From Borrelia hermsii DAH (lineage in GTDB: Bacteria; Spirochaetota; Spirochaetia; Borreliales; Borreliaceae), in assembly GCF_023035675.1 (NCBI RefSeq), contig NZ_CP073136.1, positions 558,001-622,000 on the forward strand: 64,000 nt of DNA, read 5' to 3'. The position numbers were made by a program, and so were the translations under genes. Positions 1 through 8,921 of this stretch are shown piece by piece. The notes under the pieces were generated by a model, which had not been told where the DNA came from, ran no database searches, and worked only from the letters and a program-made list of their open reading frames with translations. Within the stretch, counting starts at the first letter, position 1, and every line of letters begins with the position of its first letter.

Positions 1-1537
1 CAAGTGGCTCCATAAATCCAGCAACTCTTCCAAATTGACCAGCACCTCCTGATTGCTTTTTATGAGTATAATTAAATTCTGCTTTGTCTGTTATGGTTTC
101 TCTGTATGCTACTTGAGGCATTCCTGTTTCAACTTCTGCTTTGAATTCTCTTTTCATTCTTTCAATATAAACTTCTAAGTGCAGCTCACCCATTCCTTGT
201 ATTATTGTTTCTTTTGATTCGGCGTCTACATAAGTTTTGAATGTGGGATCTTCTTTAGTAAACCTTCCAAGAGCTTTTGCCATATTGTCGGCTGATTTTT
301 TATCTTTGGGTTTTATTGATAAAGATATTACTGGTTCTGGAACATACATTGATGTCATTGAGTAGTTAATTGAAGGATCACAGAATGTATCTCCTGATGC
401 ACATTCTATTCCAAATAATGCAACAATATCCCCACTGCTCCCAAATTCAATGTCTTCAGTGTTATTGGCATGCATTCTAATAAGTCTGCCAACTTTAAAC
501 TTTTTAGAAGTTCTTGAATTTATTAGTTCTTGTCCTTTTTTTAAAACCCCTTGATATATTCTTACATAAGTTAATTGCCCATATTGTCCATCTTCCAATT
601 TAAAAGCCAGTGCTACAGTTGGTAAGTTTTCGTCGGTTTTAAGTTCAGTTTCTTTTTCGTTTGCGTTTAAGTCAAGTGCCACATTTTTGATGTCATGAGG
701 AGAAGGCAAAAATCTATTTACAGCGTCAAGTAAAAGTTGAACACCTTTGTTTTTATAAGCAGAACCCATAAATACTGGACAAAGTTTTAAGGCCAAAGTA
801 CCTGTTCTAATGGCATCATATATTGTCTCTACAGCTACATCTTGTCCTTCCATATGAAGTTCCATAAGTTCATCATTAAAGTCAGATAGTGCATCAAGCA
901 TTATTTTTCGCTTTTCTTCAGCCTCATTTAATAACTCGGCAGGAATTTCCTTTTCTATGATTTCTGTTCCATCTCTACCTTCAAAGTAATAGGCTTTCAT
1001 TACAATAAGATCTACAATCCCTATGTGTTTATCTTCAAGTCCTATTGGAATTTGCATTAGAACTGAGTTTAATCCAAGCTTATCTTTAAGCTGATCTTTT
1101 ACATTGTTAGGATTCGCTCCGGTTTTGTCACATTTATTTACGAAAGCAAGGCGTGGTACATTATATCTTTTTAATTGTCTGTCAACTGTAATTGATTGAG
1201 ATTGAACTCCTGCAACAGAGTCAAGAACAAGTATCGCTCCGTCTAGAACTCTAAGTGAACGTTCAACTTCAATTGTGAAGTCAACGTGACCCGGAGTGTC
1301 AATAATATTGATTGGATGGTTCTTCCATTCAACGTGCGTTGCAGCTGATGCGATTGTGATGCCCCGTTCTCTTTCAAGTTCCATTGAATCCATTGTTGCT
1401 CCAACTCCGTCTTTTCCCTTAACTTCATGAATGGCGTGAATTTTATTACAATAGAAAAGAATACGTTCTGTGAGTGTGGTTTTCCCTGAATCAATGTGGG
1501 CACTAATACCTATGTTTCGTAATTTTTTATAATCCAT
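1..1537 (-). CDS. fusA: Elongation factor G, 3' end cut by window edge
   Basis: Ribosomal translocase GTPase of translation elongation. The minus-strand frame opens with ATG at 1537 and runs off the left edge after 512 codons, so the C-terminal quarter is missing. GTPase motifs are in order: AHIDSGKTT (G1), RGITI (switch I), DTPGH (G3) and NKCD (G4, usually NKMD). Domains II to IV follow, with the GQFGR stretch of domain IV near the cut. An AGGAGG ribosome site lies at 1549-1554, spaced correctly for this start. The upstream neighbour is divergent. Borrelia can carry two EF-G genes; this one has canonical G motifs, so it is likely a true elongation factor, but which paralogue cannot be settled from a fragment. 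Confidence 0.96.
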   Translation of the reverse strand, partial: MDYKKLRNIGISAHIDSGKTTLTERILFYCNKIHAIHEVKGKDGVGATMDSMELERERGITIASAATHVEWKNHPINIIDTPGHVDFTIEVERSLRVLDGAILVLDSVAGVQSQSITVDRQLKRYNVPRLAFVNKCDKTGANPNNVKDQLKDKLGLNSVLMQIPIGLEDKHIGIVDLIVMKAYYFEGRDGTEIIEKEIPAELLNEAEEKRKIMLDALSDFNDELMELHMEGQDVAVETIYDAIRTGTLALKLCPVFMGSAYKNKGVQLLLDAVNRFLPSPHDIKNVALDLNANEKETELKTDENLPTVALAFKLEDGQYGQLTYVRIYQGVLKKGQELINSRTSKKFKVGRLIRMHANNTEDIEFGSSGDIVALFGIECASGDTFCDPSINYSMTSMYVPEPVISLSIKPKDKKSADNMAKALGRFTKEDPTFKTYVDAESKETIIQGMGELHLEVYIERMKREFKAEVETGMPQVAYRETITDKAEFNYTHKKQSGGAGQFGRVAGFMEPL

Positions 1538-2062
1538 GGAATATTTTTCCTCCTGAGCATGTATAGTTAGAACACTAATTATCTTAAATATTGTACATGA
1601 TTTTTTTTTAAAAGTCTATTTGAAACTGTTCACGTCAATTCTGACTTAAGAGAGTTTCATTGTTTAAAAGGTAGGCAATGTATTTATATTGTCTTTTTTT
1701 TTTAAATCAAGGGGGGAGTTTGCATGTTTATGTGGATATAAAAGCATATGATGTTATTGCATAATTATGGAAGAATGTTTGATGTTAAAGATATTGTTTT
1801 GTTTGTTAATTTTAATTTTTTATTTGTGTAATAAAATCTGATCATTTTTTATTGGATTTTGTGAGAGAATCCAGTTATTTGCAGACTTACTTGACTAAGT
1901 TGTATTAAAAGATATACAGTTAATTATAAGGAATATATCATTTAGTAAATTTTTTTAGTAAATTTTGATTTTATTGATTAAAAATACTTAACATTTAATA
2001 AATTTACTCTTTCTTTACTTTATATTTTATACTCCTAAGAATAACCATTGGAGGATATAAGT
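1538..2062. other. Intergenic region between divergent fusA and KTSC gene
   Basis: About 525 bp without a credible coding frame. It holds the candidate fusA promoter, a T-rich middle, and a 12-base direct repeat (TTAGTAAATTTT at 1942-1953 and 1956-1967) just upstream of the plus-strand gene. No RNA gene or strong hairpin was recognised. Confidence 0.6.
1590..1618 (-). promoter_or_regulatory. Candidate sigma-70 promoter for fusA
   Basis: On the minus strand TAGACT (1613-1618) is followed after exactly 17 nt by TACAAT (1590-1595), a fair match to TTGACA-17-TATAAT. It would start transcription near 1582 and give a leader of about 45 nt carrying the AGGAGG site. Identified by eye only. Confidence 0.45.
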
Positions 2063-2290
2063 TTGAATACTTTAACAATATCTCATGAATTAAGCAAGAT
2101 ATGTCAAGTTGATTATGATTCTGCTTTGTCTGAACTTTCTGTATTTTTTAAAGACGGAAGAGCTTATAAATATTTCAAAATTGAACCAAGACATTTTAAT
2201 ATAATATCTAAGCTTGTTCAAGAAAAAAGGTCAGTTGGCAAATATTTAACAGAACATATATTTAATAAGTATGACCAAGAAAAGCTTTAA
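2063..2290 (+). CDS. Small KTSC-domain protein
   Basis: A 75-residue protein resembling the KTSC domain, a short fold found alone or attached to lysyl-tRNA synthetases and nucleic-acid proteins; its function is not established. The recognisable core is the Y-D-x-A-x-x-x-L-x-V-F region (residues about 18-30) followed by the YKYF strand and a helical end. I chose TTG at 2063 because GGAGGA (2050-2055) sits 7 nt upstream. The in-frame TTG at 2048 overlaps that ribosome site and is unlikely. The gene stands alone, divergent from fusA and followed by two hairpin terminators, so it is probably transcribed singly. Confidence 0.75.
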   Translation: MNTLTISHELSKICQVDYDSALSELSVFFKDGRAYKYFKIEPRHFNIISKLVQEKRSVGKYLTEHIFNKYDQEKL

Positions 2291-2315
2291 TTTTAGTTTT
2301 TGACTTAGTTATTTT

Positions 2316-2350
2316 AGAAGGATTCTTAAATATTATATGAATCCTTCTTT
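2316..2350 (+). terminator. Hairpin terminator after KTSC gene
   Basis: A 10-bp perfect stem, AGAAGGATTC (2316-2325) with GAATCCTTCT (2339-2348), and a 13-nt loop, followed by TTATT. It lies 26 bp after the KTSC stop codon. Confidence 0.6.
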
Positions 2351-2374
2351 ATTGATTTGCTTTTAAGCTTATAT

Positions 2375-2415
2375 TACAATGCAATTGTGTTTTTTAAATT
2401 GCATTGTATTTTTTT
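2375..2415 (+). terminator. Second, strong intrinsic terminator
   Basis: A 12-bp perfect stem (2375-2386 with 2397-2408, core ACAATGCAATT) and a 10-nt loop, immediately followed by seven Ts (2409-2415). It is a classical Rho-independent terminator in tandem with the one at 2316 and insulates the next gene from read-through. Confidence 0.75.
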
Positions 2416-2475
2416 GCAATAAAGGTTATTATAATTTAGTTATTAAATAATTTTTGTTTAATAAGGGTTTAATGG

Positions 2476-3555
2476 ATGAAGAAATTTTTGATTGTTATTA
2501 TATTATTCTTGTTTTTTAGTACATCTTATGCTAAAGTTTTGTATTTCTCAGCAGGTTTTAGCACACAAATTAGTCTTGAGTCACTTTCTTTATTTAATAG
2601 AAAGACTGGTACAGTTTTCGATAAGTTGCTAAGTTCTGAATTATTCCCTATATTGCAAAATTTTAGAAATAATTTTTTTCCTCGTTGGAGTGCATTTGAG
2701 GATAGTGCATCTGATTTATATGTTTCTTTTAAAAAAAATTTAGGTATTTTTAAGACATTGTATAGGGGGAGGAAAAATAAAGATTCACAACTGAGTAAAA
2801 TGGAAGAATCTGATTTGGATGAGCTAGGTGCACTTTTAAATAGTAGTCATGATTTAAGAAAATTTTTGACTGAACTAAAAAAGTTAGACAAAAGGTCTAC
2901 ACTTAAAAAGTTGGATGAAGCTGGATTGAATATGAAAAAGCTTTTAGCTACTTTGGGAGAAACAACAGAACGTGCTATTGAGCTACAGGAAGTGTTATTT
3001 GGACAATTAAGTGAATTTGGAATTGATAGTCACGATGATTTTATGAGATTATGGAAGGAAGTTTTTATACCAGGGAGTGTTTTAAATAATGCTTTGCGGC
3101 AAAAGTTGTCACCTTTATTTAGTGCTGGTTTTCAAGGTTATTTTCAGATTGGTCTTCCTATTGCTTCCAGTAATTTTTATTATGGATTTGAACTTGGGTT
3201 TGGTGTGAATCTTGGAAGGATGATTGCACCCAATTTAAACCTTTTAAAGGCTTCCTATCCTGTTAATTTGGGCTTAGGAATAATGCCAAGATTATTCATG
3301 AAATATGATATTTATTATTTAGCAGCTACTTTATTTTCAGGCTTTGGTGATAGATCTTTAGTTGTAGATCCTATTTATGTTGGGAATTTAAGTGATAATG
3401 CTGTAGTAACTAATCCTTTTAGCGTTATTGAGACGGGTCTTAGATTGAGACTAGCCTTTATTAATTTGGAATCATCAGTATTATTTTCTATTAATGATTT
3501 TAAATATAGAGACTTAAGGGTTGGGCTTGGATTTGAGATTCCAATAATTATTTAG
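2476..3555 (+). CDS. Exported protein, probable outer-membrane/periplasmic, unknown function
   Basis: A 359-residue protein. The first 19 residues are a clear signal peptide (MKK, then a long Ile/Leu/Phe core, then SYA|K), so it is secreted across the inner membrane. Residues about 60-200 are charged and helical. Residues 205-359 alternate glycine and aromatic residues (SAGFQGYFQIGLPI, GFELGFGVNLG, GLRLRLAF, VGLGFEIPIII) and end in a hydrophobic strand, as in small outer-membrane beta-barrels. The protein at 4248 has the same style of C-terminus. I do not recognise a named family. ATG start with an AAGGG-like site at about 2463-2467. Downstream genes follow in the same direction. Confidence 0.8.
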   Translation: MKKFLIVIILFLFFSTSYAKVLYFSAGFSTQISLESLSLFNRKTGTVFDKLLSSELFPILQNFRNNFFPRWSAFEDSASDLYVSFKKNLGIFKTLYRGRKNKDSQLSKMEESDLDELGALLNSSHDLRKFLTELKKLDKRSTLKKLDEAGLNMKKLLATLGETTERAIELQEVLFGQLSEFGIDSHDDFMRLWKEVFIPGSVLNNALRQKLSPLFSAGFQGYFQIGLPIASSNFYYGFELGFGVNLGRMIAPNLNLLKASYPVNLGLGIMPRLFMKYDIYYLAATLFSGFGDRSLVVDPIYVGNLSDNAVVTNPFSVIETGLRLRLAFINLESSVLFSINDFKYRDLRVGLGFEIPIII

Positions 3556-3620
3556 GCATCAATATTGATTGATATTTTATTTAATATTTATACTAATCTA
3601 GTATTCAGGTTTTGCTTTAA

Positions 3621-4160
3621 GTGTATAAGGAATTATTTTTATTTCTTTTTTATTTTGTATTATCTTGTAAAACTTTTTCTCAAGATTATCAAGCTATCTC
3701 GGATGAGTATTATAAGCTTGCCAAATTAAATGAGGAACTTGGTAATAATCAGGCATCAGTTTTACTTTATGAACAAGCTATTAAATTTAATCCTAATGCG
3801 AATGATGCATCTAGTTATAATTTTATTTTGGCTTACATCAATTTAAAGAAATATGATGAGGCTGAGTTAAAGCTAGAATCTTTATTGAAAAATGATCCAA
3901 ATAATATTTTGTTGATTAATTTAAAAGCTTATTTATCCTTTAGAAAGGATAAATTGGAAGAGGCTTTAAAATTTTATTTAAGCACTTTAGAGGTAGTGCC
4001 CGCTAATCAAGAAGCGTTATTTAATGTTTTTTATATTTATCATTTAAAAAAGGATATAGAAAATGCGAAGAAGTATATCTTAAAATATAAGGAATTCAAA
4101 TATTCAGTTCCTTCTAATGCAAGTGAGATAGTATCATCCGTTTTGAAGGATCAAAGTTAA
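3621..4160 (+). CDS. TPR-repeat exported protein, possible lipoprotein
   Basis: A 179-residue protein with GTG start. The N-terminus is a short hydrophobic signal (LFLFLFYF) ending VLSC, which fits a spirochaetal lipobox; cleavage at the FSQ site by signal peptidase I is the alternative. From about residue 24 there are three or four tetratricopeptide-like helix pairs (ASVLLYEQAIKFNPN; YDEAELKLESLLKNDPNN; LEEALKFYLSTLEVVPAN). TPRs mediate protein-protein contacts, so a scaffold or assembly role at the cell envelope is plausible, but no partner is visible. It lies between two exported barrel-like proteins in one orientation. The ribosome site is weak. Confidence 0.8.
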   Translation: MYKELFLFLFYFVLSCKTFSQDYQAISDEYYKLAKLNEELGNNQASVLLYEQAIKFNPNANDASSYNFILAYINLKKYDEAELKLESLLKNDPNNILLINLKAYLSFRKDKLEEALKFYLSTLEVVPANQEALFNVFYIYHLKKDIENAKKYILKYKEFKYSVPSNASEIVSSVLKDQS

Positions 4161-4247
4161 AAATTGTTTTGTACTAATTTTGATATTTGTTGTTCCATGA
4201 GCTTAATGTGCAATTTCATTTAAGTATTTTGGGAGGAGTTAAATATT

Positions 4248-4880
4248 ATGCAGATAAAGATTTTATTTTTAAGCTTGTTGATCTTTGTTACAAGCAATGC
4301 TTTCACGGATGTTAAATTTGAACTTAATCTGGGGTTTGGTTTGGATTTTCCGGTAAGTACTATTTCAAACTTTTATAATACGGCTTTAGATGTTGGCGAA
4401 AGACTTGAGAATAGTATGTCTGATTTGGAGAGAGAGAAGATCATTAAAGATTTTGCGGATATGGTTAATATTTCTAAGACTGGTTTGACTTATGGGGGAC
4501 ATGCTCAAATGGGAGCAAGATTTGATGATTTCTGTTCACTTGGTTTTGAACTTGGATTTAATTTTAATGTATTTAGGTGCGTTAATCGTAAAGGACGATT
4601 GAATGATATTCATTCATTCATTGCGGCTATTGAATCTAGGTTTTATACAAGGTTAGACTTTTTCATTGGATCTGTTGCATTATTTACAGGGCCTAGAGCT
4701 AATATGGCTACCGCTATTGTTGATTCTATCTTGAATGAATTTGATATGTTTGGTTGGGATCTTGGAGCAAGGGCTACATTTGCTTTCTTGGCACTTGAGG
4801 GATATTATTGTTGGAATATTCATAATAATAAATTTTCTGATTTTAAGGTTGGTATAGGGTTTGAGTTTGAAGTTATCTAG
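4248..4880 (+). CDS. Exported beta-rich protein, probable outer-membrane barrel
   Basis: A 210-residue protein with a signal peptide (residues 1 to about 19, ending NAF or FTD) followed by FELNLGFGLDFPVS and several more Gly/aromatic strands (GGHAQMGARF, LGFELGFNFNVF, VGIGFEFEVI). The pattern and the terminal amphipathic strand suggest a small outer-membrane beta-barrel like the protein at 2476. A central helical segment (about residues 40-75) interrupts the strands. ATG start with AGGAG about 10 nt upstream. No family name is assigned. It probably shares an envelope context with the two upstream genes. Confidence 0.8.
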   Translation: MQIKILFLSLLIFVTSNAFTDVKFELNLGFGLDFPVSTISNFYNTALDVGERLENSMSDLEREKIIKDFADMVNISKTGLTYGGHAQMGARFDDFCSLGFELGFNFNVFRCVNRKGRLNDIHSFIAAIESRFYTRLDFFIGSVALFTGPRANMATAIVDSILNEFDMFGWDLGARATFAFLALEGYYCWNIHNNKFSDFKVGIGFEFEVI

Positions 4881-5047
4881 ATAACAAATAAATTTTTGCA
4901 TTATTTAGTTTTTAATTTACTCATGATGAATATTTTTACTGTTTTAACTTTATAGATCTTTCTTAAGCTTGTGTGAATTATTTGAATTAATGTACAATAA
5001 GATGACAATAAAATAAAGATTTTCTGTCAAAATAGGGAGTTTGAAAA

Positions 5048-6268
5048 TTGAGTTTGCTTATTAAAAAATCAATAGGAATTATTGCCTGTCCTGGTGGGAG
5101 GGTATTTGCAGATAAAATAATGGAAGAGCTAAAGAAAATATTTTTAGATACTGAGAGTAAAGTTATTGAAAAAATTTCGCAAACTTCTCATTGTTTAAAA
5201 GAAGATGTTTTAAAACTTGAAGGAATTTTGTCTCCTTTTTTAGAAGGGTTTGGATTTTCTAACTCAAGATTTGATGAGGCTATGGAAATTCCTGTGAGTT
5301 TTGTTAAGTTTGCTAATGGTGAATTTAAAGCAGAAATTTTAAAAACCATAAGAAATAAAGATATTTTTATTGTGCAAGATGTTTCTAATACTTATCCAGT
5401 TAATGTAAATAATAATGAAAAAGTAGTAATGACAATTAATGATCATTTAATGAATTTGATGACTACAATAGATGCCTGCAAGCAGGCTAAGGCTAATTCT
5501 GTGAGCGTTATTGTTCCTTCTTATCCTTACTCAAGGCAAGATAAGAAGCATTCAAGAGAAGGATTAACAGCAAGTCTTGTTGGGAGGTTTCTGGAGGAAT
5601 TAGGAGTTAAGCATATTTTAACATTAGACATTCATTCAAAAGCTATTGAAAATGTTTTTAGAAAAACGTATTTTGAGAATTTAAATGCATCTTATGAAAT
5701 TTTTGATGCTTTAGCTGAATTAATAGATATTAGAGATTCAAATTTAGTAGTTGTTTCTCCTGATACGGGAGCTGTTAATAGGAACAAGTTTTTTGCATCT
5801 AGTCTTAAAAGGCCCTTAGCTTTGCTTTATAAGGAAAGGGATTATTCAAAGGTAACACACAATGTTAATGATTCTAATATTTCTGTTACTAAGCTTTTAG
5901 GAGATGTTGAGGGTAAGAATGTTTTTATGAGTGATGATATGTTGGCTACTGGTGGGACTTTTATTAAGGCTGTGAAACTGTTAAAAAGTATGGGAGCTAA
6001 AAAGATTATATGTGCAATAAGTCTGCCATTTTTTAATGGGAATGCAATTAGATATTTTGATAAAGCTTATGAGGAAGGCTATTTTTATAAGATAATTGGA
6101 ACAAATGCCGTTTATCATGATGATAGACTTATTAGTAAACCTTGGTATTATGAAGCTAATGTTGCGCATCTTTTTGCAGGTGCAATTTTTGCAATTCACA
6201 ATAGGGTTAGTTTGCAAAAAATTCTTGATAGAAGTCATGATATTCAAGCTTTAATTTCTAAGAGTTAG
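5048..6268 (+). CDS. prs: Ribose-phosphate pyrophosphokinase (PRPP synthase)
   Basis: Makes phosphoribosyl pyrophosphate from ribose 5-phosphate and ATP, the entry point for nucleotide salvage. The 406-residue protein shows the class features: FANGEF (N-terminal ATP/R5P region), SYPYSRQDKKHSREG flexible loop, TLDIHSKAI, VSPDTGAVNR, and the PRPP-binding loop VFMSDDMLATGGT. That loop usually reads DDMIDTAGT, so it is slightly divergent. It is about 90 residues longer than the roughly 315-residue standard enzyme, with the extra sequence mainly in the N-terminal region and C-terminal tail. TTG start at 5048 with AGGGAG (5034-5039) at good spacing. The next kinase gene begins 4 bp after its stop, so the two are likely cotranscribed. 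Confidence 0.9.
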   Translation: MSLLIKKSIGIIACPGGRVFADKIMEELKKIFLDTESKVIEKISQTSHCLKEDVLKLEGILSPFLEGFGFSNSRFDEAMEIPVSFVKFANGEFKAEILKTIRNKDIFIVQDVSNTYPVNVNNNEKVVMTINDHLMNLMTTIDACKQAKANSVSVIVPSYPYSRQDKKHSREGLTASLVGRFLEELGVKHILTLDIHSKAIENVFRKTYFENLNASYEIFDALAELIDIRDSNLVVVSPDTGAVNRNKFFASSLKRPLALLYKERDYSKVTHNVNDSNISVTKLLGDVEGKNVFMSDDMLATGGTFIKAVKLLKSMGAKKIICAISLPFFNGNAIRYFDKAYEEGYFYKIIGTNAVYHDDRLISKPWYYEANVAHLFAGAIFAIHNRVSLQKILDRSHDIQALISKS

Positions 6269-6272
6269 TTTG

Positions 6273-7637
6273 ATGGATGTACTCAGTATTGATATTGGTA
6301 CTAGTACTTTGAAATCTGCTTTAGTTAATTCTCATCATGGGGTTTTAGAGAGTTTTGATGTAAATTATTTTGAGTATTTTAGTGTCGATTTTGAGAACTT
6401 TGATTACAAAATATGGCTTTTTGCTTTAAAGAGAGTAATTTCTAATTTTAGGCATAAAAAAATAGATTGTATTTCTATTAGTGGCATTTCTCCATGTCTG
6501 ATAGCTCTTGATTCAGATTTAGTTCCTTTGGAAGTTTTACATTGGAATTCTTCTAAGGTGGTTGATAACTTTAAAGGGAAATCGGCTTTTTTACCCCTTG
6601 TTCTTAGTACACTTGAGAGGGGAATTTATGGTAAGGTTAGATATTTTGTATCTTGTTTTGAATATTTTATTTATTTGCTTACAGGTAATCTGATTACAAG
6701 CTATCCAAGTTTGTCTTATATCCCTTTTATTTGGAATAATCTTGAGATAAGAGAGTATAATCTTGATACAAATAAATTCCCCCCTTTCTTAAAGATGGGA
6801 GAGATTGCTGGTCGGGTTACTAATGGTGCGAGTATTGAATTTGGCATTGATAGTGGTATAGAGGTAATTAATGCTGGAATTGATTATTTAAGCGTGCTTG
6901 TTGGAAGTGGGGCATTCTTTTCTGGAATTGTATCTAATAGGACAGGTACAAGTGAGGGTTTTAATTTTGTCTCAGATGCATATTTGTCAGGCTTTTCTTT
7001 GGAGTATCCTTATTTTTTAGATAATTTATTTGTTATTGGAAGAATAGTGCCTTCTGGATACTTATTACAATTACTTAAAGATAGATTGTTTAAAAATAAA
7101 AAGTCGTTTGAAGAATTTCTTGAAGACATTGCTAAGGCATATGATTTAGGTGATGTTTATTTTTATCTAAGCAAGAGGGAGCTTTTCTCCGACCATGTTT
7201 TAATAGATTTGCAAGTAAGAGATGATTTGAGTAAAGGTATTTTTGGCAAAGTAGATAATCCTTTACAGATAGGAGCTGCAATGCTTGAGTTTTCTTATTT
7301 CTCCTTTTACAATAAAATACTTCAGCTTAAATCTTTTAAAAGAGATGTCTTAGATATTTTTGTCAGTGGTTCTAATTCGGATAATTTGTTTTTAAATGAG
7401 CTAAAAGCTAATATTATTGGTAGGGATTTAAAGATTTTTGAATTTAAACATTCTGAGATTATCGGTAATGCGATCTTAGCTTTTTGTTGCTTAGGGGAGT
7501 TTGATAGTTTGGATAAGGCATTTAAAAAGCTTGCTAAATTTAAACAGGTTATATCTTTTAATGCTAGTATGCATGATATTTATTTAGAGAAATATCACAA
7601 GTATGTCTCTAATTTTAATTTATTTATTAATAGTTAA
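6273..7637 (+). CDS. xylB: FGGY-family carbohydrate kinase (xylulokinase-like)
   Basis: ATP-dependent sugar kinase of the FGGY/actin-like fold. The N-terminus MDVLSIDIGTSTLKSALVN holds the phosphate-1 motif DIGTS. Residues 195-225 (GIDSGIEVINAGIDYLSVLVGSG) form the adenosine-side core, and VSGSNSDN near residue 370 is the second nucleotide loop. At 454 residues it is slightly shorter than E. coli XylB. The sugar (xylulose or another ketose) cannot be read from sequence, so the symbol is provisional. I chose ATG at 6273 over TTG at 6270 because AAGAG (6260-6264) is better spaced. It lies just after prs, suggesting pentose supply. Its 3' end overlaps the convergent SPOR gene by 18 bp. Confidence 0.8.
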   Translation: MDVLSIDIGTSTLKSALVNSHHGVLESFDVNYFEYFSVDFENFDYKIWLFALKRVISNFRHKKIDCISISGISPCLIALDSDLVPLEVLHWNSSKVVDNFKGKSAFLPLVLSTLERGIYGKVRYFVSCFEYFIYLLTGNLITSYPSLSYIPFIWNNLEIREYNLDTNKFPPFLKMGEIAGRVTNGASIEFGIDSGIEVINAGIDYLSVLVGSGAFFSGIVSNRTGTSEGFNFVSDAYLSGFSLEYPYFLDNLFVIGRIVPSGYLLQLLKDRLFKNKKSFEEFLEDIAKAYDLGDVYFYLSKRELFSDHVLIDLQVRDDLSKGIFGKVDNPLQIGAAMLEFSYFSFYNKILQLKSFKRDVLDIFVSGSNSDNLFLNELKANIIGRDLKIFEFKHSEIIGNAILAFCCLGEFDSLDKAFKKLAKFKQVISFNASMHDIYLEKYHKYVSNFNLFINS

Positions 7638-8324
7638 TATATAAGCATCTTTAAATTCACTTGATCCTGATATTTTCTTAAGATCAAGTTTAGCCTCTGA
7701 TATGGTTTTGTAAGGCCCAGATCTGACCCTATAAGTGTCTTTATCATTTACTGTTGCTGAATAAATCTTTGCATGTATTTTATATTTCATTAATTCTTGA
7801 ATATTGTTGTCAGCAGAGATTGGATCTGAGAGTGATGCAAATTGTATGTAGTATTCCTTTCGAGGGTCATATTTGTTTTCAAATTTATTATAGTTTTGTT
7901 CTTTTTTGGTTTCTTGATCCGTTTTTGCAATGGTTTGAGTTTTTTGAGATGTGTTTTTCTTTATGTGTGTTTTTGTAGGTTCATGTTTATTTATGACTTG
8001 TGGTTCTTTTTTAGTAATAATTTTTTTATTATTTTGATTTATGCTACTACTCAAATTTTTATCTTGTGTGGGATTTTGTGTGAGATCAATTATAATTTCA
8101 TTTGGCTTTTCAGTTATTGATAAGGCTTTTTTATTATTTTCATGTTCTATAACTTTTTCATCTTTTGTTTCTTGTAAAATAATATTTTTACTTGCAATGT
8201 CGGAGGCTAAGTTTTTATTTGGAAAGAAAATAATTATTCCAAGAAATATAATTGTACAAACGATTACAATTGAAGTTAATGCTACTAAAAATCCTTTATT
8301 GTTATTTTCATTAAAATCTTTCAT
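7620..8324 (-). CDS. SPOR-domain membrane protein
   Basis: A 234-residue bitopic protein: short cytoplasmic N-terminus, one membrane helix (about residues 13-35), a Lys/Asn/Thr-rich periplasmic linker, and a C-terminal SPOR domain (about 157-234) starting YYIQFASL and containing YRVRSGPY and AYILTINK. SPOR domains bind denuded peptidoglycan at division sites, so a role in division or wall remodelling is likely. It is the last gene of the cheY1-fliS-polA-coaE operon; the start ATG lies directly after the coaE stop, with AGAGG about 9 nt upstream inside coaE. Confidence 0.85.
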   Translation of the reverse strand: MKDFNENNNKGFLVALTSIVIVCTIIFLGIIIFFPNKNLASDIASKNIILQETKDEKVIEHENNKKALSITEKPNEIIIDLTQNPTQDKNLSSSINQNNKKIITKKEPQVINKHEPTKTHIKKNTSQKTQTIAKTDQETKKEQNYNKFENKYDPRKEYYIQFASLSDPISADNNIQELMKYKIHAKIYSATVNDKDTYRVRSGPYKTISEAKLDLKKISGSSEFKDAYILTINK

Positions 8325-8921
8325 CTATGTGACCTCTTTCATCTTTGCCCTAATCTCTTTTTCTAGATGCTCATAGCTCTTACTGTTAATTATATTTATT
8401 ATTTTTGAATTTAGAATATTTTTATTTAAAAAAATATCATCTTGCCACTTAAGGATATTGATAACCAAATTTTCATCAAGGTTGCGGCTTGCTCTTAGTC
8501 TTTTCTTTATTATCTCATCATTTGCTTTTATTATAAATATATGCCCGCAGAACTTTGCAATATTTAATTTAAAAAGTAATGCAGCATTAATTATGATTTT
8601 ATCAAATTCATTCTTTAATATTATTTGTTCTATTTCTTTGTATATAGCGGGATGTGTTATTGCTTCTAATTTTTCTAGTTTTTCCCTGTCGTTAAATACA
8701 ATATTTCGAAGTTTTACTCTTTCTATTTCATTTTTATTATTTAATATTTTTTTGCCAAATATCTTAACTACTCTATCTTGTTTTGCTTGTAGGACTATGT
8801 GTCCAATTTTATCTACATTTATTTCATGAAAGCCATACCTACTGCAAATGATTTTTGAAGCGGTATCTTTACCAGTTGATATTCTACCAGTTATGCCAAT
8901 TATCGATGAATTTCTCCCCAT
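8325..8921 (-). CDS. coaE: Dephospho-CoA kinase
   Basis: Last step of coenzyme A synthesis: phosphorylates the ribose 3'-hydroxyl of dephospho-CoA. The 198-residue length is standard. The P-loop reads GITGRISTGKDT where the family normally has GGIGSGKST, so the residue after the Walker lysine is Asp, followed by Thr. HPAIY (substrate lid) and the R-x-x-x-SRNLDE segment are family-like. Its start overlaps the polA stop by 22 bp, and the SPOR gene follows without a gap, so it is translationally coupled to both. Confidence 0.9.
   Translation of the reverse strand: MGRNSSIIGITGRISTGKDTASKIICSRYGFHEINVDKIGHIVLQAKQDRVVKIFGKKILNNKNEIERVKLRNIVFNDREKLEKLEAITHPAIYKEIEQIILKNEFDKIIINAALLFKLNIAKFCGHIFIIKANDEIIKKRLRASRNLDENLVINILKWQDDIFLNKNILNSKIINIINSKSYEHLEKEIRAKMKEVT

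Noticed and set aside
1941..1967. Short direct repeat TTAGTAAATTTT upstream of the KTSC gene
   Set aside because: Likely chance in AT-rich intergenic sequence; kept only as a note in the intergenic entry.
4872..4885. 14-bp palindrome GTTATCTAGATAAC at the end of an exported-protein gene
   Set aside because: Too short and AT-rich to be distinguished from chance; no T-tract to make a terminator.
7754..8376. Several hydrophobic plus-strand frames opposite the SPOR gene
   Set aside because: They lie antisense to the Lys/Asn-rich linker and membrane helix, where reversed codons give Phe/Leu/Cys; no ribosome sites.
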